In this document: positions 8,160 through 17,058 of the stretch, piece after piece
Layout of the letters: every line of letters starts with the position of its first letter
How positions within the stretch are numbered: position 1 is the stretch's first letter
Assembly: GCA_964549495.1 (NCBI GenBank)
Contig: CAZJWJ010000004.1
Span: forward strand, 25,334-89,333
Reading direction: 5' to 3'
DNA: 64,000 nt
Source of the DNA: JACKBJ01 sp964549495
GTDB taxonomy: Bacteria > Chloroflexota > Anaerolineae > Epilineales > Epilineaceae
Program-made: the position numbers and the translations under genes
The notes under the pieces: model-generated
The model's database searches: none
What the model saw: the letters and a program-made list of their open reading frames with translations, nothing else
Told to the model about the DNA's origin: nothing

Positions 8160-9641
8160 ATGAAGGCCACGTCCTCCCCCCGCTTCCTGCTGCGACCGAT
8201 CCTGCTCCTGATCCTCGTCTTGCCGCTGTCCCTCGCGGAGACGCCGGCGACCACTCGCGCGCAAGATCTGGACCGCTGCGTCATCACCGGGGACAAGACG
8301 GCCTCGCCCGCCCGGGTGCGCCTGGGAGAAGAGGTCGAGATCCGGCTCAGTCTGCGACCGGACTGCCCGCCGGAGAGCTTCCGGACGGTCGACATCGTGC
8401 TGGCCATCGACCGCAGCCGCTCGATGGCCGGCAGCAAGTTGGCCGCCGCCAAGAGCGCGGCCAAGGCCTTCGTGGACGAGACCGATTTGAGCCAGCAGCG
8501 CATCGGCGTGGTCAGCTTCGACCGCGAGGGCCACATCGGCACCCAGCTCAGCGATGATGCCGATCGGATCAAGTCCGCCATCGATGCCATCCCGCTGGGT
8601 CCGGGCACCAACATCGCCATCGCCATCGACACGGCCTGGGACGATGTCCTGGCGCCAAACCTGCGGCCGGGCGCATTGCCGGTCATCATCCTGATCGGCG
8701 ATGGCGACCCCAACTACCCCCAGGGCGGCGACCCCGCGGTGGCGGCGGTGCGCAGCTCCAACTTCGCGCGTCTGGGCGGGGCGGTGATCTACGCCATCGG
8801 CCTGGGCTCGGACGTCAAGCCCGAGCTGCTCAAGCAGGTGGCCGGGGGTGAGACCAACTACTTCTTCTCGCCCGACGAGTCGGAGCTGGAGATCATCTAC
8901 CGCGCCATCGCCTTGCAGGTGGGCAACTTTGCCGTGCGCGACCTGGTCCTGGACGACGATCTCTCGGCCGAGGTCGACTACGTGGCCGGCAGCGGCCGGC
9001 CCGCGCCCAGCGAGATCCAGGGCAAGCGCCTGACCTGGCGAGCACCTCTGGTACCCTCCTCGGGCATCGAGTTCGTCTACCGCGTCAAGCCGCGCCGGAC
9101 CGGCAGCTTCCCGACCAACGACCGGGCGGTGGCCCGTTTCGTCAACGCCGACAGCGGCCAGGAGGAGTTCGTCTTCCCGCAGCCCCGGATCACGGTGATC
9201 GACCCGCCGCCGGAGCCGGCCGAATGCAGCGGCACCGACTGGTGGACCATCATGATCCACAGCTTCCCGGATGCCGTCGGCAAGTCCGGCGGCGCGGTGC
9301 CCCAAGGCTGCAACAACGCCTTCGACAGCGGTGACTGGATCGACGGCACCCGCTACCCGCTGCCGGAGCTAGAATACTCGCTTCGCAGCGAGTCCGGCGA
9401 GGTGCTCTGGCAGGGCAAGGGCGCCCCGGGGCCTGGCCGCGTCGACCAGCGCATCTACATCCGCACCTGCCAGCCGCCGCCCTACACGGTCGAGCTTCTG
9501 ACCGACGGGCTTCGGGGCTACGAGATCTGCGCCAATCTCTCCACCGAGCGCCAGATCACGAGGCGCGACTTCCACCCGCTCTCCTTCCGGCGCACGGAGG
9601 TCCGATTCGGCTTCCAGCGCGGGGGCGTCGGATTCGAATAG
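8160..9641 (+). CDS. Secreted single-VWA protein with a unique C-terminal domain
   Basis: 493 residues from the ATG at 8160, chosen because GGAG lies 9 nt upstream and a signal peptide (basic start, hydrophobic 11-26) follows at once. A Cys-flanked beta domain (C40 to C69) leads into VWA with MIDAS DRSRS (D84, S86, S88). An adhesin-like beta domain (YVAGSGRPAP) follows. In place of the Pro/Thr linker and second VWA of its relatives, it has about 140 residues of unrecognised sequence with four Cys. It is the only plus-strand gene in the first VWA cluster and ends 19 nt from a convergent VWA gene. Confidence 0.85.
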   Translation: MKATSSPRFLLRPILLLILVLPLSLAETPATTRAQDLDRCVITGDKTASPARVRLGEEVEIRLSLRPDCPPESFRTVDIVLAIDRSRSMAGSKLAAAKSAAKAFVDETDLSQQRIGVVSFDREGHIGTQLSDDADRIKSAIDAIPLGPGTNIAIAIDTAWDDVLAPNLRPGALPVIILIGDGDPNYPQGGDPAVAAVRSSNFARLGGAVIYAIGLGSDVKPELLKQVAGGETNYFFSPDESELEIIYRAIALQVGNFAVRDLVLDDDLSAEVDYVAGSGRPAPSEIQGKRLTWRAPLVPSSGIEFVYRVKPRRTGSFPTNDRAVARFVNADSGQEEFVFPQPRITVIDPPPEPAECSGTDWWTIMIHSFPDAVGKSGGAVPQGCNNAFDSGDWIDGTRYPLPELEYSLRSESGEVLWQGKGAPGPGRVDQRIYIRTCQPPPYTVELLTDGLRGYEICANLSTERQITRRDFHPLSFRRTEVRFGFQRGGVGFE

Positions 9642-9660
9642 CCCTTCGGTTCCGACCGCA

Positions 9661-10773
9661 TCACGGGCGTGGGCCGAGGACCGAGATCCAGGGCCGCGCT
9701 GCGTCCTCGCTGCCTCGTCGACCGAGTGCGTCCACGAAATCGGCGCGGATGGAATCGAGCGCTGACTGAAAGCCTGGCTGCTTCGATCGCAGTTCGAACT
9801 CCAGCTGGATCGGGGCGAGCGGCGCGTCCATGTCCAGGGTGACACGCCCCTCGTTGTTGTAGCGTGCCGACGCCGGGCGGAGGCTCTGCCGGAGGAGGTC
9901 GAAGCGCATGGCGTCGAAGTAGAGCGTGAGTTCCAATCGCTTCAGACCTTCGGTGTCCAGCGCCACGGTGAGTCGCTGAAAGGCCGAGTCGAGCGACTGC
10001 GGATCCGCCGCTTCGATGACGTGACCCGGGGACGAGGCGACCCGGCGCATACAGACCAGATCGCAGCCGGCCCCGAGGCAGATGCCACGGATCGTGACAT
10101 GTTCCGACTTCGGCAACTCAGCCGCGGTCACGACGGGCTGGCACCCATCCGTGTTCACACCGTCCGTGACCAGCAACAAGGACTCCCGAATCCTTTGGCC
10201 GGGAAGATCTTCTCGTCCCTGCTTCAAGGTCTTCCGCGCCTCTCTCAACCCGTCATCGATGGCCGTGCCACCGCTCGCGCCGAGCTGCCGGATGCATTCC
10301 TCGAGCCGCTCGGGCTCCGCGACGAGCGGGCAGAGCCGTCGGGCCGTGCCCCCGAAGGACACGACGCCAACACGGATATTCGGATGGGCCGCGAGGTCGA
10401 GCGACGCGATGAAGTTCAGGGCGGCCTTCTCGAGCTCGCGATTGGGCAGGCCCTGCATCGAGCCCGAGGCGTCCAGCACCAAGACGATGTGATGCGCGAT
10501 CTCGGGCCCCGCGCAGACGGGGTCGGCGGTAATCCGCAGGCGCGTCGTCTCGCCCGTCAAGAGCAGGTTGGGCGAGGCCTGCGCGACCAGGTTCAGCAGG
10601 CAGGGACTGGCTGCCTGGCTGCCGGGGCCTCGAGTCGAAGGGGCAGCCGAGATCGGCATGCCAGCGGGAGGTCCAGGCAGCTCGAACCAAGCCTGGCCCG
10701 CCAACACGAGGCCGATGGCAAGCCCGAAGGCGGTGCCGATGCCGAGAATGCGGAAGCGGTGGGCTGACATCAT
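9661..10773 (-). CDS. Secreted single-VWA protein, last of four tandem paralogues
   Basis: 370 residues, with a GGAG site before the ATG. Residues 9-28 are a signal anchor. The Cys-flanked beta domain (C58 to C87) precedes VWA with MIDAS DASGS (D101). It keeps the paralogue-specific cluster CLGAGCDLVC. The C-terminal beta domain is more diverged than in its siblings, and the protein stops at ISVLGPRP, where the double-VWA relatives continue into a Pro/Thr linker. It starts 28 nt after the preceding paralogue, consistent with a four-gene operon. A surface binding role is inferred from the family. Confidence 0.85.
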   Translation of the reverse strand: MMSAHRFRILGIGTAFGLAIGLVLAGQAWFELPGPPAGMPISAAPSTRGPGSQAASPCLLNLVAQASPNLLLTGETTRLRITADPVCAGPEIAHHIVLVLDASGSMQGLPNRELEKAALNFIASLDLAAHPNIRVGVVSFGGTARRLCPLVAEPERLEECIRQLGASGGTAIDDGLREARKTLKQGREDLPGQRIRESLLLVTDGVNTDGCQPVVTAAELPKSEHVTIRGICLGAGCDLVCMRRVASSPGHVIEAADPQSLDSAFQRLTVALDTEGLKRLELTLYFDAMRFDLLRQSLRPASARYNNEGRVTLDMDAPLAPIQLEFELRSKQPGFQSALDSIRADFVDALGRRGSEDAARPWISVLGPRP

Positions 10774-10801
10774 GCTCGCACTCCGAGGGATTCGATGAGG
10801 C

Positions 10802-11908
10802 TCAAGGCCGCGGCTGGACGACCGGGCCGAAGACGTGGACCCAGGGTGCTACGCCGCTGGCGCTTCCGCTTCGGTTCTGCTGATCGCGGCACTCCACGGT
10901 GGTCGATAGGGTGACCGGATGCCCACCGGTCTGCAGGGGGCGGACGGACAGCGTGACGGTCATGCCGTCCGCCGACAGGAAGTCGCGCTGCCACTCGAAT
11001 CGCTTGCCGTCCGGGCTCACGTCTGCCGGAGGTTGGGCGCTGTCCGGGACGTAGTCCATGGTCGCCGGCAGCGTCGTCACCAAGACCAGCTGTCGCAGCA
11101 GCACCTCGAGCACTTCGTCGCGGATGCGTTCGAGGATCGGATCCAGGTCGAAGGCGCCGGCGGCTTGGTAGAAGTATCGCGCGCTGGATGCGGCTTCGCG
11201 CATACAAGCCGCATCGCAGCCCGCCCCGACACAGATCGTGATGAGAAGAATGCCCTGCGACTTGGCCGATCGGGCGGCTTGCTGAACGGGGTTGCAGCCC
11301 TCGACGTTTGCGCTGCCCGAGATGAGGATCATGATCTCGTGGATGACCTGGCCTGGAGCCAGATTTCGGCCCTGGCGCAGCACCTTGATGCCTTCCTGGA
11401 TGCCGCGATCGATGGCCGTGCCGCCGTCGGCGCCCACGCGGCCGATACAACTGGTGACCCGGCCGACCTGGTTGGTCAGCTGGCAGAGCGTGCGGGCGTT
11501 CGAGTTGAACTCGACCACGCCCACGCGTGTGCTGGGATTGTTGGGAAGGTCGAGCGCGTCCACGAATTCGCGCAAGGCACGCTTCGTCTCTTGCGTGGGC
11601 TGGCCCGCCATCGAGCCCGAGCCGTCCACCACCATCACGATATGCGTGGGCGTGTCCGAGATCGGGCAGTTGGCCCGGACCCGAGTCTGCAGCTGGGTGG
11701 TTTCTCCCATGAGCATCAAAGGGGGCCAGGCGCGCTGCTGCAGATCGAGCACACAGGGGCTCTGACGTGGGTTGCCACCCTGCGCGAGGCTAGCGGCCCC
11801 AGCGGGCCCGGAGGCATCGAATCCTGGATGCGCCGGGATCCAGAGGCTGGCCAGGATGCCGAGCGCGATGGCCAAGCTGGATAGGACTGCGTGTCGGAGA
11901 CTGCTCAT
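10802..11908 (-). CDS. Secreted single-VWA protein, tandem paralogue
   Basis: 368 residues from the ATG at 11908, chosen over a start 82 codons upstream because a perfect GGAGGT lies 4 nt before it and a signal peptide follows. The Cys-flanked beta domain (C52 to C81) is followed by VWA with MIDAS DGSGS (D95, S97, S99) and the cluster CVGAGCDAAC. An adhesin-like beta domain (YVPDSAQPP) ends the protein at HVFGPVVQPRP. It is very similar to the first VWA half of the gene at 5659-7641, and differs in the surface loops. Third gene of the four-gene minus-strand array. Confidence 0.88.
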   Translation of the reverse strand: MSSLRHAVLSSLAIALGILASLWIPAHPGFDASGPAGAASLAQGGNPRQSPCVLDLQQRAWPPLMLMGETTQLQTRVRANCPISDTPTHIVMVVDGSGSMAGQPTQETKRALREFVDALDLPNNPSTRVGVVEFNSNARTLCQLTNQVGRVTSCIGRVGADGGTAIDRGIQEGIKVLRQGRNLAPGQVIHEIMILISGSANVEGCNPVQQAARSAKSQGILLITICVGAGCDAACMREAASSARYFYQAAGAFDLDPILERIRDEVLEVLLRQLVLVTTLPATMDYVPDSAQPPADVSPDGKRFEWQRDFLSADGMTVTLSVRPLQTGGHPVTLSTTVECRDQQNRSGSASGVAPWVHVFGPVVQPRP

Positions 11909-11937
11909 CGATACCTCCAGAGCATCATCGATAGCGG

Positions 11938-13050
11938 TTACGGGCGGGGCTGGACGGCGGGGTAGAAGACGTGGACCCATGGGGGATCCGTCTCGAGGGT
12001 GCCGCTGCCACCCATGGCGTCTTGGAACTCGATGACCGTCGAGCGCGCAACTGGATGGCCTCCGACTTCGAGCGGGCGGACGTGGAAGCTCAAGGAGATT
12101 CCCGAGGCGGAAAGCAAGCTCCCCTGCCACTCCAGTATTCGGTGATCCGGCCAATGGCTCGCGGGTGGCTTGGCGCTATTCGGCACGTACTCCATGTTCT
12201 CTGGCAGGAAGGTGGCCACCGTGAACTGACGCAAGGCAATGCCGGTCAAGATCGTGTCGATCCGGTCGAAGACGCTTGGCAGTCCAAGGCTACTCGGCTC
12301 TTCGAAGAAGTGGTCTTGGCTGGATGCGGCTTGCATCATGCAGGCCGCATCGCAGTTGGCCCCGATGCAGATCGTGATCAACAGGACGCCTTGTCCCTCG
12401 ACGGTCCGCGCGGCGTCGAGCAGCGAAGGGCAACCAGCGTTGTTCTGTCCATCGGTCAGCACGACCATCACTTCTTGCATGGCAGGTCCGCTAGCAGGAC
12501 TCCGGCCGTGCAGCAAGACCTCCAGTCCCTCGAGCACCCCGCCATCGATGTTGGTCCCACCGCTGGCTCCGATCCGTCCGATGCAGCTGACGACCTGGCC
12601 GAGATTTTTGGACAGCCGGCACAGGGTCCGGGCGCTCGAGTTGAACTCGACGACGCCCACCTCGCGCATCGGGTGCTGGGGCAGGTCCAGCGCCTGCACG
12701 AAGTCTCGCAGCGCATCCTTCGTCTCCTGGTTTGGCTGCCCGACCATCGAGCCCGAGCCGTCCACGACCAGGACGAGGTGGAGCGGCAAATCCTTGGGGC
12801 AAGTGGCCCGCGCACGGATCTCGAGCTCGGTCGTCTCGCCTAGCAGCATCAAGCCGGGCCGGGCCCGCTGTTGCAGATCGACCAGGCAGGGGCTGCCGTT
12901 CTGGGATGGGCCGGCGCCGCTCTGCGCCATTCCGGCCGCGTTCGCCTCGCCGGCTCCGGTCGAGAGCCAGGCCAGTGAGGCCAAGGTCATGGCGATCAGC
13001 CCCGAGGTCAGGATGCTGCAGCGTTGCCAGTGGTGATGACAGCGTGTCAT
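11938..13050 (-). CDS. Secreted single-VWA protein, tandem paralogue
   Basis: 370 residues. The N-terminus is unusual in having three consecutive His before the hydrophobic signal (residues 12-35). The Cys-flanked beta domain (C55 to C84) is followed by VWA with MIDAS DGSGS (D97, S99, S101) and the cluster CIGANCDAAC. The C-terminal beta domain (YVPNSAKPP) ends HVFYPAVQPRP. A two-codon ATG-AAA-TGA frame overlaps the start, and AAGGA lies upstream. Second gene of the array: 33 nt after the gene at 13084-14199 and 29 nt before the next. Confidence 0.87.
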   Translation of the reverse strand: MTRCHHHWQRCSILTSGLIAMTLASLAWLSTGAGEANAAGMAQSGAGPSQNGSPCLVDLQQRARPGLMLLGETTELEIRARATCPKDLPLHLVLVVDGSGSMVGQPNQETKDALRDFVQALDLPQHPMREVGVVEFNSSARTLCRLSKNLGQVVSCIGRIGASGGTNIDGGVLEGLEVLLHGRSPASGPAMQEVMVVLTDGQNNAGCPSLLDAARTVEGQGVLLITICIGANCDAACMMQAASSQDHFFEEPSSLGLPSVFDRIDTILTGIALRQFTVATFLPENMEYVPNSAKPPASHWPDHRILEWQGSLLSASGISLSFHVRPLEVGGHPVARSTVIEFQDAMGGSGTLETDPPWVHVFYPAVQPRP

Positions 13051-13083
13051 TTCATGTTGATCCTTTCCCGCGCCTCGGAGACA

Positions 13084-14199
13084 TCATGGCGTTGGCCAAA
13101 CGACGGGTCCGAAGACGTGCACCCAGGCCGGTTGTGCGTCGGCGGTGCCGATGTCATTCGAGAGGTCGCGGAACTCCAGCTCGGTCGATTCCGTGACGGC
13201 TTTGCCGCCGTTGGTGGAGGGTCGGACCTGCAACGTGAAGGTCATGCCACCGGCCGGAATGAAGTTCTGTTGCCACTCGAACCGGCGCAGGTCTGGCGAT
13301 TCGTCCGCCTGTGGGTCCGCGCTGTTCGGGATGTAGACCATATTCTCCGGCAGGGTGGTCACGACCACGAGCTGCCGCAAGACGAAGCCGAGGAGCTCGT
13401 CGCGAACGCGCTCGAGGACCTGGATGAGGCCACTAGCACTCTGCACCTGGTAGAAGAAGCGCGGGCTCGTGGCGACCGGGCGAAGGCAAGGCGCGTCGCA
13501 GTCTGTGCCCACGCAGACTGACACGACCAGAACACCTTGCGCTTTGGCTGAGCGTGCAGCCTGCAGCACCGGGTCACATCCCCCGTCGTTGGCTCCGCTT
13601 GCAAAGACGATCATCGACTCCTGGATGACGTGGCCTTGGCCCAGGTTGCGGCCCTGCCGAAACACCTTCACGCCTTCATGGATTCCGAGGTCGATCCGGT
13701 GTTCCCCCTCGGCCCCGATTCGGGTGATGCAGTGGCTGATTTCGGCCTCGTCATTGGTAAGCCGGCAGAGCGTTCGGGCGACGGTGTTGTACACGACCAC
13801 GCCGACGCGCCGCTCGGGATGGTTGGCCAGGTCGAGACTCGCGACGAAGTGTCTGAGCGCAGCATCCCGTTGTCCTGCCGGCTGGCCGGCCATCGTGCCG
13901 GAGCCGTCCACCACCAACACGAAGTGGCGCGGAGGTTCAGCTTGCGCGCAGTTGGGCTCGACCCGAATCCGCAGCTCGGTCGTCTCGCCGCTCAGGATGA
14001 CCGGAGGCCATGCCTGCTGCTCGACATCGAGGGTACACGAGCTCGGGACCTGGTTGACGCGCAGCGCCAGTCCGCCTGCCCTTGCCTCGGAGGGGGCGAG
14101 CCCGAAGATCCCGATACCGCTCGACATCAAGATGGCGAGAGCGAGACACGGGACCGTGAAACTTCTCGTGTTCATACATCGCTGCACTGCGAGTCTCAT
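13084..14199 (-). CDS. Secreted single-VWA protein, first of four tandem paralogues
   Basis: 371 residues from the ATG at 14199, preceded by GAGGAG; an ATG 21 codons upstream lacks such a site. The signal segment is residues 15-34. The Cys-flanked beta domain (C55 to C84) leads to VWA with MIDAS DGSGT (D98, S100, T102), where the third residue is Thr in place of Ser. The Cys cluster reads CVGTDCDAPC. The protein ends HVFGPVVWPTP. It lies 135 nt downstream of lepA on the same strand; a direct repeat gtctgac spaced 9 bp (14217-14232) lies just upstream of its start and might be an operator, but the evidence is thin. Confidence 0.85.
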   Translation of the reverse strand: MRLAVQRCMNTRSFTVPCLALAILMSSGIGIFGLAPSEARAGGLALRVNQVPSSCTLDVEQQAWPPVILSGETTELRIRVEPNCAQAEPPRHFVLVVDGSGTMAGQPAGQRDAALRHFVASLDLANHPERRVGVVVYNTVARTLCRLTNDEAEISHCITRIGAEGEHRIDLGIHEGVKVFRQGRNLGQGHVIQESMIVFASGANDGGCDPVLQAARSAKAQGVLVVSVCVGTDCDAPCLRPVATSPRFFYQVQSASGLIQVLERVRDELLGFVLRQLVVVTTLPENMVYIPNSADPQADESPDLRRFEWQQNFIPAGGMTFTLQVRPSTNGGKAVTESTELEFRDLSNDIGTADAQPAWVHVFGPVVWPTP

Positions 14200-14334
14200 G
14201 GCGTTCTCCTCGTTCAGTCTGACGTGTCTGACTAAACACGCGAGCGCCATGAAATTGGACATGCAGTTCTCGAATCGAATCGACAGCCCTCGACATCCGT
14301 TCGACGGCGGGAACCGGGTTGTTCCGGCCCGAGC

Positions 14335-16146
14335 CTACTCCTCGCCCAACTTGAGCACTGCCATGAAGGCTTCCTGGGGGATCTCGATCGAGCCCAGGCG
14401 CTTCATGCGCTTCTTGCCTTCCTTCTGCTTCTCCAGCAGCTTGCGCTTGCGGGTGATGTCGCCGCCGTAGCACTTGGAGAGCACGTCCTTGCGCAGCGAC
14501 TGCACCGTCGAGCGGGCGATGACCTTGTTGCCGATGGCCGCCTGGATCGGCACCTTGAACATCTGTCGCGGGATGACTTCCTTGAGCTTGCGGGTCAGCG
14601 CCTGGCCCACGTGGTAGGCCTTTTCGCTGTGCACGATCAAGCTGAGGGCGTCCACGGCTTCCTCGTTGATCAAGACGTCCAGCTTGACCAAATCGCCGGC
14701 CCGGTAGTCGTTGAAGCTGTAGTCCATCGAGGCATAGCCGCGGGTGCGGCTCTTGAGCTGATCGTAGAACTCGGTGATCAATTCCGAGAGCGGGATGTCG
14801 TACTCCAGCATCACCCGGCCCTCGCTGGCGTACTCCATCTTGTCGAAGACGCCGCGGCGATTGGTGACCAGGTCCATGATCGGCCCGATGTAGTCGTCCG
14901 GCGCCCAGATCGTCAAGTCCATCCAGGGCTCGCGGATCTCCTCGATGGTCGAGGGATCGGGCAGATGGGCCGGATTGTCGACCCGGACCTCCTCGCCCTT
15001 CTTGAGCAGCACGCGGTAGATCACCGAGGGCGCAGTGGCCAAGAGGTCGATGTCGTACTCGCGCTCCAGGCGCTCCTGGATGATCTCCATGTGGAAGAGG
15101 CCCAGGAAGCCGCAGCGGAAGCCCAGGCCCAGGGCCACCGAGCTCTCCGGCTCGATGACCAGGGCCGCGTCGTTGAGCCGCAGCTTGTCCAGGGCGTCGC
15201 GCAGGTCCATGTAGTCGTCGCCGCTGGTGGGATAGAGGCCGGCGAAGACCATCGGCTTGGCCGGCTGGTAGCCCGGCAAGGGCTGGATGGCCGCGCCCTC
15301 GACGGTGGTGATCGTATCGCCCACCTGCACGTCGCGCACGCTCTTGAGGCCGGTGGCGATGTAGCCCACCTCGCCGGAGGTCAGGCCCTGGGTCGGCACG
15401 AGCAGCGGGCTGAAGACGCCCACCTCGATGGGCTCGAAGCGCTTGCCCGATGCCATCAACTTCAGCTCGCCGGCGCGCCGCGTGCCGGCCCGCCCGTCGA
15501 AGACCCGCACGTAGGCCACCACGCCCTTGTAGGCATCGTAATGGCTGTCGAAGACCAGGGCCCGCAAGGGGGCCTCGGCCTGGCCCTTGGGCGGCGGCAC
15601 CTCGCGCACCACCGCCTCGAGCACCGCCTCGACGTTGGTGCCTTCCTTGGCCGAGATGCAGATCACCGCATCCGGATCGCCGCCGAGCAGATCGCAGACC
15701 TCCTCGGCCACCTCGTCCGGCCGGGCCGCCGGCAGATCGATCTTGTTGATGACCGGGATGATCTCCAGGTCGGCGTCGATGGCCAGGTAGAGGTTGGCCA
15801 GGGTCTGCGCCTCGACCCCCTGGGTGGCATCGACGATCAGCACCGCGCCCTCGCAGGCCGTCAGGGCCCGGCTGACCTCGTAGGTGAAGTCGACGTGCCC
15901 GGGGGTGTCCAGGAGGTTCAACTCGTATTCCTCGTCGGACCTCGTCCGATAACGCATCCGCACCGCGCTGGCCTTGATCGTCACCCCGCGCTCGCGCTCG
16001 ATGTCCATCGAGTCCAGGGCCTGATCGACCATCGAGCGCTCGTCGATGGTCTCGGTGAACTCGAGGAGACGATCGGCCAGCGTGCTCTTCCCGTGGTCGA
16101 TGTGAGCGATGATGCAGAAATTGCGGATACGCGATGGATCGGTCCT
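14335..16146 (-). CDS. lepA: Translation elongation factor 4 (LepA), start codon unresolved
   Basis: Ribosome back-translocating GTPase. All G motifs are visible: AHIDHGKST (G1), ERERGVTIK (G2), DTPGHVDF (G3), NKID (G4) and SAKEG (G5). The LepA C-terminal domain follows and ends near residue 603, the family length. No in-frame ATG, GTG or TTG precedes G1. The first in-frame Met (16032) lies after the P-loop and cannot be the true start. By comparison with LepA proteins that start MTDxSRIRNF, the natural start coincides with an AGG codon at 16144-16146, and I placed the 5' end there. An in-frame ATT at 16204-16206 is an alternative. A point mutation, sequence error or unusual initiation would each explain this. 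Confidence 0.85.
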   Translation of the reverse strand, partial: RTDPSRIRNFCIIAHIDHGKSTLADRLLEFTETIDERSMVDQALDSMDIERERGVTIKASAVRMRYRTRSDEEYELNLLDTPGHVDFTYEVSRALTACEGAVLIVDATQGVEAQTLANLYLAIDADLEIIPVINKIDLPAARPDEVAEEVCDLLGGDPDAVICISAKEGTNVEAVLEAVVREVPPPKGQAEAPLRALVFDSHYDAYKGVVAYVRVFDGRAGTRRAGELKLMASGKRFEPIEVGVFSPLLVPTQGLTSGEVGYIATGLKSVRDVQVGDTITTVEGAAIQPLPGYQPAKPMVFAGLYPTSGDDYMDLRDALDKLRLNDAALVIEPESSVALGLGFRCGFLGLFHMEIIQERLEREYDIDLLATAPSVIYRVLLKKGEEVRVDNPAHLPDPSTIEEIREPWMDLTIWAPDDYIGPIMDLVTNRRGVFDKMEYASEGRVMLEYDIPLSELITEFYDQLKSRTRGYASMDYSFNDYRAGDLVKLDVLINEEAVDALSLIVHSEKAYHVGQALTRKLKEVIPRQMFKVPIQAAIGNKVIARSTVQSLRKDVLSKCYGGDITRKRKLLEKQKEGKKRMKRLGSIEIPQEAFMAVLKLGEE

Positions 16147-16418
16147 ATTTTCGAGGGTCTGGGCTGCTCGATGGGTGACGATCGCGGCCTCCGCGATCCG
16201 CGTAATGCTAGCACAGGGCCCCCGGCCGCGAGCGCCGCAGCACCCGGCTTCGACTCCCGGATGAAACCCTGGCCCGCGCCGTCCCGTATGCTTACCTTGG
16301 CCGCGGATTGCCGGCCCACGGCCGGGCCCGGATCCCAGCGAGCCGTCCGGCCCGGACGACCCGAGATCGATCGAGGATGGCCGTCGCCTCCGACGGCAAG
16401 GAGCAAGGAAGCCAAACG

Positions 16419-16946
16419 ATGGAAGAGACCCAGAGCCCCGAACCGACCCCCGAGACCCAGTCCGATGCGCTCCCCGGCGCCAGCACCGCAGAGCCCGGCC
16501 CGGATGCCGAGCGCGCAGCCGCCAGCATCGCCTCCGACCTGCGCGAGTTGGGCTTGCGCTTCACCGCTGCCCTGAAGGCCGCCGCCAACACCCCCGAAGC
16601 ACGCGAGCTGCGCGGCGAGGTTCGCGAGGGCCTGTCCCAGCTGCGCGACGAGATCGACGGAACGCTCGAGAACCTGCGCAGCGGTGCCAAGCGTCGCGTC
16701 GAGGAGCGCCGGGCGGCTTCGGCCGGCGAGGCCGAGGCCGATGGCGGGCCCGCCGAAGCCCGTGCCGGCAAGCTGGCCGAGCAGGTGCGCGTCGAGCTGG
16801 CCCAGGCCGTGCGCAACCTCAGCGCCGCCCTGGACAAGATGGCCGGATCGGTCGAGGGCGCTGCCGGAGACCCCGGCGCGTCCGAGACCGACGACGAGCC
16901 GGAGATCGTGGTCGAAGAGGTCGGCCAGGATTCCGGCAAGGCCTGA
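16419..16946 (+). CDS. Ala/Glu-rich coiled-coil-like protein, function unknown
   Basis: 175 residues from the ATG at 16419, with AAGGAA 8 nt upstream. The N-terminal 30 residues are Pro/Glu/Thr-rich. Residues about 35-150 are predicted helical from their heptad-like Leu/Ala and charged pattern (RELGLRFTAALKAAA, REGLSQLRDEIDGTLENL). The tail is acidic. No signal peptide or membrane segment is seen, so it is probably cytoplasmic. It is divergent from lepA and convergent with the MBL hydrolase. I do not recognise the family. Confidence 0.7.
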   Translation: MEETQSPEPTPETQSDALPGASTAEPGPDAERAAASIASDLRELGLRFTAALKAAANTPEARELRGEVREGLSQLRDEIDGTLENLRSGAKRRVEERRAASAGEAEADGGPAEARAGKLAEQVRVELAQAVRNLSAALDKMAGSVEGAAGDPGASETDDEPEIVVEEVGQDSGKA

Positions 16947-16978
16947 TCCTCGGCCGCACATCCGCATCGTCCGATCTT

Positions 16979-17003
16979 CGGGCCTGGCGCGAAGCCAGGC
17001 CCG
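16979..17003. terminator. Hairpin terminator between convergent genes
   Basis: A perfect 10-bp stem (16979-16988 with 16994-17003) has a 5-nt loop. It lies 32 nt after the plus-strand coiled-coil gene and 55 nt after the stop of the minus-strand MBL gene. The T tail is weak on both sides, so termination could act in both directions. Confidence 0.6.
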
Positions 17004-17058
17004 TCGCTCGTCCTTCGGCTCGAGCGCCGGATGATGCAGGTGGTCGATATGCCTGCGT

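Noticed and set aside
14217..14232. Direct repeat gtctgac as an operator
   Set aside because: Only two 7-bp copies and no known factor; too weak to list as a feature.
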